Below, piece after piece: positions 7,275 to 15,416 of a DNA stretch of 16,677 nucleotides. Under the pieces are notes generated by a model that had not been told where the DNA came from, searched no databases, and worked only from the letters and a program-made list of their open reading frames with translations. The stretch lies in contig CAMWQF010000027.1 of assembly GCA_947176285.1 (NCBI GenBank), forward strand, positions 1 through 16,677, in the 5' to 3' direction. The DNA comes from an uncultured Porphyromonadaceae bacterium (GTDB lineage: Bacteria; Bacteroidota; Bacteroidia; Bacteroidales; Muribaculaceae). The stretch's first letter is position 1; each line of letters opens with the position of its first letter. The position numbers and the translations under genes are program-made.

Positions 7275-10200
7275 TTGATTAATAAATATCGACATATAGG
7301 ATACTGTATTCTTTGTGCCATCGTGATTATTTTAGCGGGGTGTGGGACAAAGAAGAATACTGCCATTTCGAGGAATTGGCAGGCATTCACTACGCGCTAT
7401 AACGTATACTTCAATGGCAACGAGCATTACAAAGAGACTCTCAAGGCCATGGAAGATGGATATGAAGATGACTTCACCCGGATGCTGCTCACTCACCCAG
7501 CGGATGCCCGCGCTGATGAGACTATGCCTAAGCCTAAAGGGGATTTCAAGCGCACTATAGAGAAGATGCAAAAGTCCATCCAACTTCACTCCATCAAGAA
7601 AAAGCCGCCAAAGAAAACAGGATCAGCAAAGGAAAAAGAATTTCGCGCGCGAGAAGAATTCAATCCATTCCTCCACAACGCATGGCTGATGCTTGGGAAA
7701 GGACAGTATTTCAATGGCGACTTTATGGGGGCGGCAGCCACATTCATGTATATTTCGCGTCATTTCCTTTGGATGCCTGAAGTAGTGACAGAAGCCCTTC
7801 TATGGCAAGCGAGAAGTTATGCAGCACTTGATTGGACATATGAAGCAGAAAATATCCTTGTCAAAATCAAGGAGAAAGACTTGACATCAAAGCGACTTCG
7901 CGACCTCTATAATCTCGTAGAGGCATCCTACCTAATTAAATCCGGCCAATATGCGAAAGCGATTCCATTTCTTAGGGATGCCGCCGCAAGCAGCAAAGGG
8001 GTACAAAAAAACCGACTCTATTTCCTCTTAGGCCAAGCATGCCGCCAAGAAGGGAAAGACAGTGAAGCATATGAAGCATTTAAAAAAGCCGGGGCAGGCG
8101 CATCAACTCCCTACCGTCTGAAATTCAATGCCAGAATAAAACAGAGCGAAGTGTTCCGGGGCTCCGACATCCGAAAGGAAGTAGCCTCTCTGAAAGCCAT
8201 GACAAGATATCAGCGTAACAATGAATATCTTGACCAGATCTATTACGCGATAGGCAATCTTTACCTATCAAGAAAAGACACAGCAAATGCCAAGGCAAAC
8301 TATCGCATTGCAATAGAAAAATCCACACGCAACGGAGTAGACAAAGCAATGGCTAATCTTGCCTTAGGCTCAATATATTTTGACGAGAGAGACTACACAA
8401 AGGCTCAACCTTGCTATTCAGAAGCAGTTCCACAGCTTCCGAAGTCATATCCGGGCTACAAGCAGATAGCCCTTCGCTCAGATGTGCTCGACCAGCTTGC
8501 TGTCTATGCCGGCAATGTAGAACTCCAAGATTCCCTCCTCACTATAGCAGACCTACCGGAAGATAAGCGTATGGAATGGGCGGAGGAGCAAGTGACTGCA
8601 CTCAAGAAGAAAGAAAAAGAAGAGGCAGAGGCGGCTGCACGTGAAGAAGCGATGGCTAATCGACCGCAAGGGAATTCCCCAATTGACCAACAGGGCGGTA
8701 ATACCGCAATGCAGTTCAACACCGACAAATCATGGTATTTTTATAACAATACTACAAAATCTGCCGGGAAGACCGAATTCCAACGACGATGGGGTGCCCG
8801 CAAACTTGAGGATGATTGGCGGCGCCGCAATAAAACTTCATATTCATTTGAAGACGAATCAAATGATAATGAAACTGATGATGAAGAAGGAAGCGCATCA
8901 ACAATTGAAAATACGGATGGCCAAGAGTCAAAAGAAGGCGGCAAGGATGGTGAACCTGACCATTCATCCGACCCTCACTATCCGGAATACTATCTTGCTC
9001 AACTGCCGCTGACAGAAGAAGAAAAGGCTACAGCCGGCGATGTAATCCAGGAAGGGCTCTACAATATGGGACTCATATTGAAAGATAAATTGGAAGATTT
9101 TCCGGCTGCAAGAACAGAGTTCGAGACTTTGCTTAAAGATTACCCTGACAACGTATATCGCCTTGACATATATTACAATATGTATCTCATGGCAGCCAGG
9201 CGCAATGACACTCAAGCAATGGAAATTTGGCGGTCGATGATAATTTCGGAATTCCCCGAAAGCGCTTACGGAAAAGCCATGACCGATCCTGACTATTTCG
9301 AGCGTCTGAAGCAAATGCATGACGTAGAGCAGCAACTTTACGTAGATGCATACTCTGATTATCTGGCTGACCGCAATGCAGAAGTGCATGAAATCACAAA
9401 GCACATGGAGGCAGAATATCCACTCTCTGCGATTATGCCGAAATTCGTATTCATCGATGCCCTATCCTACCTCACCGAGGGTGATTACGACATGTTTAAG
9501 GAGCGGCTAACTGAATTGCTCAAGAAATGGCCGGACACAGACATGACAGATGTAGCCGGAGCTATGCTCAAGGGGCTTAACGAGGGTAGGACTCCAAATT
9601 CAGGATCCACTAACACCAGAGGCATGATATGGGACATAAGGCTTTCAAATTCTACAGAGGCCCCCACTTCAGACGGACAACCTGCTAATTTTGAACGAGA
9701 TCCTAATAGTCCACAATACCTTGTGCTTGCTTATCCAAGAGATGAGATCAACGGCAACTTGCTTCTATATGACGTGGCGAGATTCAATTTTTCAAATTTT
9801 GTAGTAAAAGACTTTGATCTCGAACCTATGAGTTTCGACAATGTCGGTATCCTCGTAATCAAAGGCTTCAGCAATCTGCGTGAGTTGGAGAATTACCGCA
9901 AAGTAATGGTGAACCGAGACTTCCAACTTCCTGAAGGAGTTCGGCCCATTATGATTTCCAAATATAACTTTGAACTTCTCCTCAAAGAGGGGCGTTCTTT
10001 TGAAGAGTACTTCCGTTTTGAAGAAAACGCTATGGCAGAAGAAGCCGTAGAGACAGCACTTGAAGGAACAGAGTCTGATGAGGATTCGGAGGGATCGGAG
10101 ATATCGGAGATATCGGAGAAATCGGAGGAATCCGAGAAATCGGAGGAATCCGAGAACTCGGAGGAATCGGAGAACTCGGAGGAATCGGAGAACTCTGAGG

Positions 10201-10277
10201 AAGCGGAGAACTCTGAGGAAGCGGAGATATCGGAGGAATCGGGAGAATCGGAGCCATTAGAAACCTCTGAAACCTAA
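7275..10277 (+). CDS. porW: PorW/SprE-type TPR lipoprotein with acidic repeat tail, TTG start
   Basis: PorW (P. gingivalis) and SprE (Flavobacterium) are outer-membrane-linked TPR lipoproteins needed for type IX secretion. Residues 1-23 are a lipoprotein signal ending LAGC (Cys23). The characteristic opening follows, with TRYNVYFNGNEHYKE near 39-53, then helical TPR-like repeats through about 440. Next come a charged linker, the family signature starting WYFYNN at 487 and running to RWGARKLEDDWRRRN, an acidic low-complexity stretch (about 530-570), further TPRs (about 590-750), and a conserved C-terminal domain (about 820-920). The last 65 residues are a Ser-Glu-x tripeptide repeat. The signal peptide demands a start at the TTG at 7275: an in-frame stop lies at 7257-7259, the only earlier option is ATT, and the first internal Met is near residue 59, far past the lipobox. 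At 1000 residues it is longer than the P. gingivalis and Flavobacterium proteins, mostly through its acidic insertions. It lies 14 bases before porX. Confidence 0.85.
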   Translation: MINKYRHIGYCILCAIVIILAGCGTKKNTAISRNWQAFTTRYNVYFNGNEHYKETLKAMEDGYEDDFTRMLLTHPADARADETMPKPKGDFKRTIEKMQKSIQLHSIKKKPPKKTGSAKEKEFRAREEFNPFLHNAWLMLGKGQYFNGDFMGAAATFMYISRHFLWMPEVVTEALLWQARSYAALDWTYEAENILVKIKEKDLTSKRLRDLYNLVEASYLIKSGQYAKAIPFLRDAAASSKGVQKNRLYFLLGQACRQEGKDSEAYEAFKKAGAGASTPYRLKFNARIKQSEVFRGSDIRKEVASLKAMTRYQRNNEYLDQIYYAIGNLYLSRKDTANAKANYRIAIEKSTRNGVDKAMANLALGSIYFDERDYTKAQPCYSEAVPQLPKSYPGYKQIALRSDVLDQLAVYAGNVELQDSLLTIADLPEDKRMEWAEEQVTALKKKEKEEAEAAAREEAMANRPQGNSPIDQQGGNTAMQFNTDKSWYFYNNTTKSAGKTEFQRRWGARKLEDDWRRRNKTSYSFEDESNDNETDDEEGSASTIENTDGQESKEGGKDGEPDHSSDPHYPEYYLAQLPLTEEEKATAGDVIQEGLYNMGLILKDKLEDFPAARTEFETLLKDYPDNVYRLDIYYNMYLMAARRNDTQAMEIWRSMIISEFPESAYGKAMTDPDYFERLKQMHDVEQQLYVDAYSDYLADRNAEVHEITKHMEAEYPLSAIMPKFVFIDALSYLTEGDYDMFKERLTELLKKWPDTDMTDVAGAMLKGLNEGRTPNSGSTNTRGMIWDIRLSNSTEAPTSDGQPANFERDPNSPQYLVLAYPRDEINGNLLLYDVARFNFSNFVVKDFDLEPMSFDNVGILVIKGFSNLRELENYRKVMVNRDFQLPEGVRPIMISKYNFELLLKEGRSFEEYFRFEENAMAEEAVETALEGTESDEDSEGSEISEISEKSEESEKSEESENSEESENSEESENSEEAENSEEAEISEESGESEPLETSET
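10086..10254 (+). repeat. In-frame 9-bp tandem repeat encoding (Ser/Ala-Glu-x)n at the end of porW
   Basis: Degenerate 9-bp units such as TCGGAGGAA and TCGGAGAAC encode about 19 tripeptides S/A-E-(I,K,E,N). In the middle, an 18-bp period (EESENS) repeats almost exactly three times. Because the unit is a multiple of three, copy-number change by slippage would alter tail length without a frameshift. The same DNA gives Pro/Ser-rich and Arg-rich open frames on other frames, which are by-products. Confidence 0.9.
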
Positions 10278-10291
10278 AAAACTGCAAAACT

Positions 10292-11830
10292 ATGACTAAG
10301 ATACTTTGGGCTGACGACGAAATAGATCTTCTCAAGCCCCATATTATGTTTCTGAAGACAAAAGGATATGAAATCGTGACCGTCAGCAACGGACAGGATG
10401 CACTTGACACGCTTGACTCAGACAGCATCTCGCTGGTGCTTCTCGATGAAAACATGCCCGGTTTATCCGGTCTGGAAACCCTCCAACGAATAAATCAGTC
10501 ACACCCGGATATCCCGGTCATTATGATCACAAAATCGGAGGAAGAGAATATCATGAATCAAGCCATCGGCAATAAGATCACTGACTATCTTATCAAGCCT
10601 GTTAATCCGATGCAAATTCTGCTTTCCATCAAGAAAAATCTTCATAGCGCCAAGATCATCGCAGAGCAGACTTCTTCAGGGTATATGCATGAATTTCAGA
10701 AAATTTCCTCAGATATTAACTCTGCATCCTCACTCTCAGACTGGATGGACTGCTACCGCCAACTCGTATATTGGGAAATGAAACTTTCCGATTCGGAAAG
10801 CAATATGGACGAAATGCTTCTGATGCAGAAGCGTGATGCCAACTCTAATTTCGCAAAATTCGTGAAACGCAACTATGAGACATGGATCACATCCGCTCGC
10901 GACCATCTCATGAGCCCCGACATTTTCAGCCGCCGAATTTTCCCAATGCTCGACGCAGGAGAGAAAGTTTGCTTTGTATTGATCGACAATTTCCGACTTG
11001 ACCAATGGCGCTGTGTGCAGCCACTTCTTTCAGAGTTTTTCAATGTCAGCGAAGATCTCTACACCACTATTTTGCCAACTTCCACACAGTATGCCCGGAA
11101 TGCCATCTTCTCCGGACTGATGCCCCTTAAAATTAAGGAAATGTTTCCCGACCTTTGGGTAGAAGAGGATGAAGACGAAGGCCTTAATAATCATGAGGAG
11201 GAACTGATAGCAACTATGCTTGATCGCTACAGGAGGAAAGATAAATTCACATACACGAAACTCAACGACTCTCAGGCTTGTGAGAAGTTCTTGACTAAAT
11301 TGAACTCGATTAAGGATGTCCCGCTCAATGTGATTGTGATGAATTTCATTGACATGCTGAGTCATGCGCGAACAGAGTCTAAAATGATACGCGAACTTGC
11401 CAACAGCGATGCGGCATATCGCTCTCTGACTGAATCATGGTTCAAGCACAGTTCAGCGGCAGAGATGTTTCGCAGAATCGCAGAGCTTGGGTATAAAGTG
11501 GTGCTTACCACCGACCATGGCACTATCCGCGTAGACAATCCTATTAAAGTGATCGGAGACCGCAATACAAATACCAACCTCCGTTACAAGGTAGGGAAAA
11601 ACCTGAACTACAATCCTAAACAGGTGTATGAAATAAAAGATCCGAAAAAGTATGGTCTCCCCTCTCCCAACCTTTCGAGCACATATATTTTCGCGACCAA
11701 CGAAGACTTTTTCTCATATCCCAACAACTACAACTACTACGTGCAATACTATACCGGCACCTTCCAGCATGGAGGCATCTCGCTACAGGAAATGCTCGTG
11801 CCTCTCGTCACCCTCACCCCAAAAAGTTAA
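10292..11830 (+). CDS. porX: PorX-type response regulator with PglZ (alkaline phosphatase superfamily) output domain
   Basis: PorX is the cytoplasmic response regulator of the PorXY system that controls type IX secretion genes in P. gingivalis. It also has a zinc-dependent phosphatase/phosphodiesterase output domain. The receiver domain (1-125) has the acidic pocket D8-D9, the phosphorylation site D52 (in LLDENMPG), T80 and K102, all conserved. A helical linker (about 130-215) follows. The PglZ domain (about 220-500) shows the alkaline-phosphatase-fold metal ligands: D232 in FVLIDNFR, a threonine nucleophile region LPTSTQYARNA (T263 or T265), D354 and H358 in NFIDMLSH, and D408-H409 in TTDHGT. 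A late histidine in FQHGGISLQEM fits the final zinc ligand. The length of 512 matches the family. The 14-bp spacing after porW suggests co-transcription. No histidine kinase partner (PorY) is in the window. Confidence 0.93.
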   Translation: MTKILWADDEIDLLKPHIMFLKTKGYEIVTVSNGQDALDTLDSDSISLVLLDENMPGLSGLETLQRINQSHPDIPVIMITKSEEENIMNQAIGNKITDYLIKPVNPMQILLSIKKNLHSAKIIAEQTSSGYMHEFQKISSDINSASSLSDWMDCYRQLVYWEMKLSDSESNMDEMLLMQKRDANSNFAKFVKRNYETWITSARDHLMSPDIFSRRIFPMLDAGEKVCFVLIDNFRLDQWRCVQPLLSEFFNVSEDLYTTILPTSTQYARNAIFSGLMPLKIKEMFPDLWVEEDEDEGLNNHEEELIATMLDRYRRKDKFTYTKLNDSQACEKFLTKLNSIKDVPLNVIVMNFIDMLSHARTESKMIRELANSDAAYRSLTESWFKHSSAAEMFRRIAELGYKVVLTTDHGTIRVDNPIKVIGDRNTNTNLRYKVGKNLNYNPKQVYEIKDPKKYGLPSPNLSSTYIFATNEDFFSYPNNYNYYVQYYTGTFQHGGISLQEMLVPLVTLTPKS

Positions 11831-11831
11831 A

Positions 11832-11872
11832 TTGCATTAAAATGCTTGATTTTTTTGCATTTTGAAGCAAAA
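11832..11872. terminator. Weak hairpins with T-run after porX
   Basis: Just after the porX stop the sequence can form GCATT/AATGC (11834-11845) followed by a TTGATTTTTTT run, and alternatively TTTTTGC/GCAAAAA at about 11852-11873. The stems are short (5-7 bp), so this is at best a weak terminator. It overlaps the promoter of the next gene. Confidence 0.35.
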
Positions 11873-11884
11873 ATACTAATTTTG
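11854..11884 (+). promoter_or_regulatory. Bacteroidota-type promoter for the AraC regulator gene
   Basis: TTTG at 11854-11857 and TAATTTTG at 11877-11884 exactly match the -33 (TTTG) and -7 (TAnnTTTG) consensus of the primary sigma factor of Bacteroides relatives, with a 19-base spacer, within the usual range. Transcription would start near 11890, about a dozen bases before the start codon at 11903. This makes the AraC gene independent of the lpxB-porW-porX unit. Confidence 0.7.
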
Positions 11885-11902
11885 TCATCCAGAACCAAAT
11901 GA

Positions 11903-12787
11903 ATGAACATGGATGACAAGATTATCACCGAAATAACGCCCCTTTCGAGAAAGGACTGTTTCTACCTTGTAGACCGATTCAAGGATCAGTTTACATTTCC
12001 GGTGCACCGTCACCGAGAGTTTGAACTGAATTTCCTCTCAAACTGCAACGGGGCGCGTCGCGTGGTAGGGGATTCGATGGAGACTGTAGGCAACTTCGAT
12101 CTTGTCCTCGTAGGTCATGGCATTGAACATGGCTGGGAACAGCATGAATGCACTAATTCTGCAATCAGAGAAATCACCATCCAGTTTTCAGAAGATCTCT
12201 TTGGAGAAACGTTCTTGGGCAAAAACCAGATGGCAGGCATTCGCAATCTTCTTATGGAGAGTTCCAACGGAATTGTATTTCCATTGACAACCATACTTAA
12301 GGTACATTCGCGACTTGAAAGACTATCGACAGCCGACTTGGGATTCAATGGACTGCTGGAATTTCTCGCATTGCTCAACGAGATAGCAGAACTCGGCGAC
12401 TATAGACTTCTTGCCTCATCCTCATTCGCTTCAGTGAATCCTGCTTGTGACAGCAGAAGAGTGCAAAAAGTGCAGGCATATATCGATGAAAACTACAAGG
12501 AAGAGATACGACTTGCCGATCTTGCAAATCTTGTAGGGATGACGCCAACGGCTTTCAGCAGGTTTTTCAAGTTACGCACCGGGAAATCAATATCCGACTA
12601 CATCATCGATGTGCGTCTTGGACACGCATCGCGCATGCTTGTAGACTCTACAACATCTATAGCAGAGATATGCTATGATTGCGGATTCAACAACATATCA
12701 AATTTCAACCGAATATTCAAAAAGAAAAAAGGTCAATCCCCGAAAATATTCCGCGATATCTATAGACATCATAAGAAGTTGATCTGA
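11903..12787 (+). CDS. AraC family transcriptional regulator with cupin sensor domain
   Basis: A 294-residue one-component regulator. The N-terminal half is a cupin-like AraC ligand domain, with FPVHRHREFELNFL at about 32-45 and the second conserved block VLVGHGIEHGWEQH at about 70-83. The C-terminal ~105 residues are the AraC DNA-binding domain with two helix-turn-helix units: LADLANLVGMTPTAFSRFFK, and IAEICYDCGFNNISNFNRIFKKKKGQSPKIFR, the latter being the family signature. The start at 11903 was chosen because it follows a well-placed promoter. The Met two codons later is an alternative. It converges on the GH2 gene with a 14-bp gap, so a role in controlling that enzyme or a nearby sugar locus is plausible but unproven. 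The ligand is unknown. Confidence 0.93.
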   Translation: MNMDDKIITEITPLSRKDCFYLVDRFKDQFTFPVHRHREFELNFLSNCNGARRVVGDSMETVGNFDLVLVGHGIEHGWEQHECTNSAIREITIQFSEDLFGETFLGKNQMAGIRNLLMESSNGIVFPLTTILKVHSRLERLSTADLGFNGLLEFLALLNEIAELGDYRLLASSSFASVNPACDSRRVQKVQAYIDENYKEEIRLADLANLVGMTPTAFSRFFKLRTGKSISDYIIDVRLGHASRMLVDSTTSIAEICYDCGFNNISNFNRIFKKKKGQSPKIFRDIYRHHKKLI

Positions 12788-12801
12788 GGGTTTTGTACCT
12801 A

Positions 12802-15240
12802 TCAACGACTAACGGCTAACTTCAGGGCGGAGGCTTTCGTATCATTGCAAGAGACGGAAAGAGTGGCTGATCCCGGATCTGATTCCGACTGCAGGAGGAT
12901 TTGTGCCAATCCGTTGAAAGTCTTGACTGAGAATTTCTTCCCGAGTCCATCAGTGGGACGCTCTTTTGCCTTGAACGTCGGGTCGCCATTTCCCACACCA
13001 AGTATTTTTACCGGACCATCAACTGAAAGCGAAAGTTCGATATTAGCATCCGGGACGAAACGACCTTTCTTGTCAAGAACCTTGACTGTAGCCACTGCAA
13101 CATCCCTTCCATCCGCTGATATTACATCACGATCGGCAGAGAGTTCTAATAGAGCAGGCTCACCTGTGGTCTCAATCACTTTTTCCATAGCCTTCTTGCC
13201 ATTCTTATATCCTACCGCCCTTATCTTTCCGGGCTGATAAATAGCGTTCCAACTGAGGTGACCATTCTTTGGCATCAATCGGCGACCCATACTTTTACCA
13301 TTGACGAAAAGTTCCACTTCATCCATATTGCTATATGCCCAGACATCGACCTCTTCTCCTTCATATGCGGCAAGGTTCCAATGAGGAAAGATATGGAGTA
13401 CGGGGTCGTCGGTCCACCAAGATTTTAAATAGAATGCCTCATCTTTTGGAAAGCCACAATAATCAAGAACCCCAAACTGAGAATTAGTGGCAGGATAAAC
13501 CATCGGATTAGATTCGCCTCGATAGTCAAAGCCAGTCCAATAAAAGACGCCTCCGAGCCAAGGGCGCTCATCGTAGAATTTCCACCCTCGTTCTATCGCG
13601 TTGTAAAGACTATCGGGACCACTTGGCGATCGATTGATCGCCATCATAAATCCATTAGCATGGTCATCATAATAGACCCCACGTGCACCACATCCGGTAG
13701 TCTCTTCAGTACCCAATGCTTTTCTTTCAGGATAATTCTTTCTATGCTCATCAATGGGATTCTGCAGCACATAATTATATCCAGCCACGTCCACCGGAAC
13801 AACAACAGTTGGACCTCCGGAAGTTGCCATAGCCATAGGGCGAGAAGGGTCGAATCTGTGACAATACTCACGCATCGACTCTGAAATGCGGCTTCCGAAA
13901 TCATTCCATTCAGTGCCCCATTCCTCATTGCCGACACTCCATACAATAACAGATGGATGATTGCGGTCGCGCTCTATCATCCGCTTCAACTGACCGATAT
14001 GATAATTATTGACTCCAGTCAATCGATTCTCTTCCATGACTAAGATGCCAAGAGTGTCGCAAGCCTCAAGCATTGCAGGAGACATCGGATTATGACTTGA
14101 GCGATAAGCATTTACACCATACTTCTTAAGTTCCTTGAGTCGGAATGCCTGCATTGCATCAGGAATAGCGGCTCCTACTCCGGCATGATCCTGGTGCATG
14201 TTGACTCCCTTTATCTTGACATTTCTGCCATTTAGGAAGAATCCTTTGTCCGCATAAAACTTTATATCTCTAAAACCTGTACGAGTCACTTGCGTATCCA
14301 CAACCTTACCATCTTTCACAATTTCAGTAACCACTTCATACATTGCCGGCGCATCAATGTCCCAAAGTATAGGATTTGCAAGTGAAACAGTTGAAATTGA
14401 CATGCCACTCTCCTTTCCGGCAAGGATAATGGTATCCGATTCAGGCATCTCCGCATTCGCACCATCCGGACTAATTAGATGATTGCGCACCTTGAACTCA
14501 GCGGGTTCGTTTCCTTTGTTATCTATAGCAGTCTCGACATTGACTGTGATTTCATCATAAGGGTAATTCATATCTGCATATACGAATGTGCCGAACGGGG
14601 CAACGTGCAGAGGATCGCTCTTATCGAGCCATACATTTCTATATATGCCGGCACCTTCATAAAACCATCCTTCTTCGAGAGTAGCATCTGCTCTGACAGC
14701 TACAACATTCTCTCCTCCATAGTTAAGATATTCCGAAATATCATAAACTTGAGAGGCATATCCGCTTGGTTCGCTTCCCAAATAAAAACCATTGACCCAT
14801 ATGCGTGCATCTCGGAATATCCCGTCAAATTGCAAAGAAAAATGCTTTCCGTAATCTTCAGCCGGAATATCAAATGTTTTTCTATACCATCCAACACTCG
14901 ACTCCGGATACTTATAGCCCACCGTCTTATAACCATGACTGTGACTTGCCTCCTGAGCAAACGGGAGATCCACTACCCAATCATGAGGAAGAGTGACCGG
15001 CTTCCATTCCTTATTCCATTTTTCGGGATCGAACTTTGGAGAATAAGGACCCTCATTATGAATGGAGTTAGCCTTAGTGAGATAATTGAAATACTCAGTT
15101 CCACACCCAAAATCTTTAGAAGGATCAGATGCATCGCCAAATGCGAACATCCATCCATCGTTGAAAAGAATTCGTTCAGATGCCGAGAGGCAGAGTGCCG
15201 TCAATGACAGCAACAAAAGGGGAAGGGCTATTCGTTTCAT
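12802..15240 (-). CDS. Secreted glycoside hydrolase family 2, beta-galactosidase-like, with DUF4982 and Ig-like C-terminus
   Basis: An exo-acting glycosidase, probably a periplasmic beta-galactosidase. Residues 1-20 are a Sec signal peptide (hydrophobic core ending CLSAS, no clear lipobox). The GH2 sugar-binding (jelly-roll) domain spans about 25-215, the Ig-like GH2 domain about 225-325, and the TIM barrel about 335-620. The acid/base glutamate is E439 in VIVWSVGNEEW. The nucleophile is probably E512 in GTEETTG, where relatives have Ser-Glu. After the barrel comes a DUF4982-type segment (about 630-690, with VELFVNGKSMGRRLM) and an invasin/Ig-like domain (about 700-810) starting ALLELSADRDVISADGRDVA. 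This layout is common among Bacteroidota beta-galactosidases. Beta-glucuronidase or beta-mannosidase activity cannot be excluded. An IS element sits 54 bp upstream of the start codon, so its native promoter may be disturbed. Confidence 0.92.
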   Translation of the reverse strand: MKRIALPLLLLSLTALCLSASERILFNDGWMFAFGDASDPSKDFGCGTEYFNYLTKANSIHNEGPYSPKFDPEKWNKEWKPVTLPHDWVVDLPFAQEASHSHGYKTVGYKYPESSVGWYRKTFDIPAEDYGKHFSLQFDGIFRDARIWVNGFYLGSEPSGYASQVYDISEYLNYGGENVVAVRADATLEEGWFYEGAGIYRNVWLDKSDPLHVAPFGTFVYADMNYPYDEITVNVETAIDNKGNEPAEFKVRNHLISPDGANAEMPESDTIILAGKESGMSISTVSLANPILWDIDAPAMYEVVTEIVKDGKVVDTQVTRTGFRDIKFYADKGFFLNGRNVKIKGVNMHQDHAGVGAAIPDAMQAFRLKELKKYGVNAYRSSHNPMSPAMLEACDTLGILVMEENRLTGVNNYHIGQLKRMIERDRNHPSVIVWSVGNEEWGTEWNDFGSRISESMREYCHRFDPSRPMAMATSGGPTVVVPVDVAGYNYVLQNPIDEHRKNYPERKALGTEETTGCGARGVYYDDHANGFMMAINRSPSGPDSLYNAIERGWKFYDERPWLGGVFYWTGFDYRGESNPMVYPATNSQFGVLDYCGFPKDEAFYLKSWWTDDPVLHIFPHWNLAAYEGEEVDVWAYSNMDEVELFVNGKSMGRRLMPKNGHLSWNAIYQPGKIRAVGYKNGKKAMEKVIETTGEPALLELSADRDVISADGRDVAVATVKVLDKKGRFVPDANIELSLSVDGPVKILGVGNGDPTFKAKERPTDGLGKKFSVKTFNGLAQILLQSESDPGSATLSVSCNDTKASALKLAVSR

Positions 15241-15288
15241 ACTCGGAGTAAATGAAGTTGTTTAATCTTCAATTGTATTTTGCAAATT

Positions 15289-15294
15289 AGTAGT
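15289..15294. repeat. Left copy of 6-bp target site duplication (AGTAGT)
   Basis: AGTAGT directly abuts the left terminal repeat of the IS and recurs directly after the right one at 16617-16622. Because the motif is itself AGT twice, the exact duplication length is slightly ambiguous. Confidence 0.75.
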
Positions 15295-15310
15295 GGTGCG
15301 ATAAAAATCG
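15295..15310. repeat. IS left terminal inverted repeat
   Basis: It pairs with 16602-16616. It also contains a small internal palindrome, CGAT-AAAA-ATCG. Confidence 0.85.
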
Positions 15311-15364
15311 AACCATTGTAATTAAAACATTAATATTTAGCCAAATATAAGAGTACAATGATTT

Positions 15365-15393
15365 TTTGATTTGAATTGGATTTATTAATCTTG
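15365..15393 (+). promoter_or_regulatory. Possible transposase promoter inside the IS
   Basis: TTTG at 15365-15368 and TAATCTTG at 15386-15393 (7 of 8 to TAnnTTTG) are separated by 17 bases. The predicted start of transcription is near 15400, in the loop of the start-codon hairpin, leaving a leader of about 16 bases. Confidence 0.4.
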
Positions 15394-15416
15394 TTGTTTA
15401 AGAAACATCAAGATTA
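15386..15416 (+). promoter_or_regulatory. Hairpin enclosing the transposase start region
   Basis: The left arm 15386-15399 and right arm 15403-15416 are 14 bases each with one mismatch, and close a 3-base loop (AAG). The right arm covers the whole ribosome-entry region and ends on the A of the start codon. In a transcript entering from outside the IS, this would hide the start. Similar hairpins are known to limit read-through expression of transposases in IS10 and IS50. Confidence 0.65.

Noticed and set aside
10060..10260. Plus-strand frame encoding an extremely Arg-rich 66-residue peptide within porW
   Set aside because: It is a frame-shifted reading of the 9-bp repeat. The porW frame is continuous and the composition follows from the repeat units.
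10030..10455. Minus-strand frame rich in Pro-Ser repeats opposite the end of porW and start of porX
   Set aside because: It is the antisense reading of the Ser-Glu repeat and of the conserved receiver domain, so its repeats are a by-product. It has no start context or family features.
14479..15207. Long plus-strand open frame of 242 codons opposite the GH2 gene
   Set aside because: It lies fully antisense to conserved GH2 domains, has no recognisable motif, and is likely a chance open frame.
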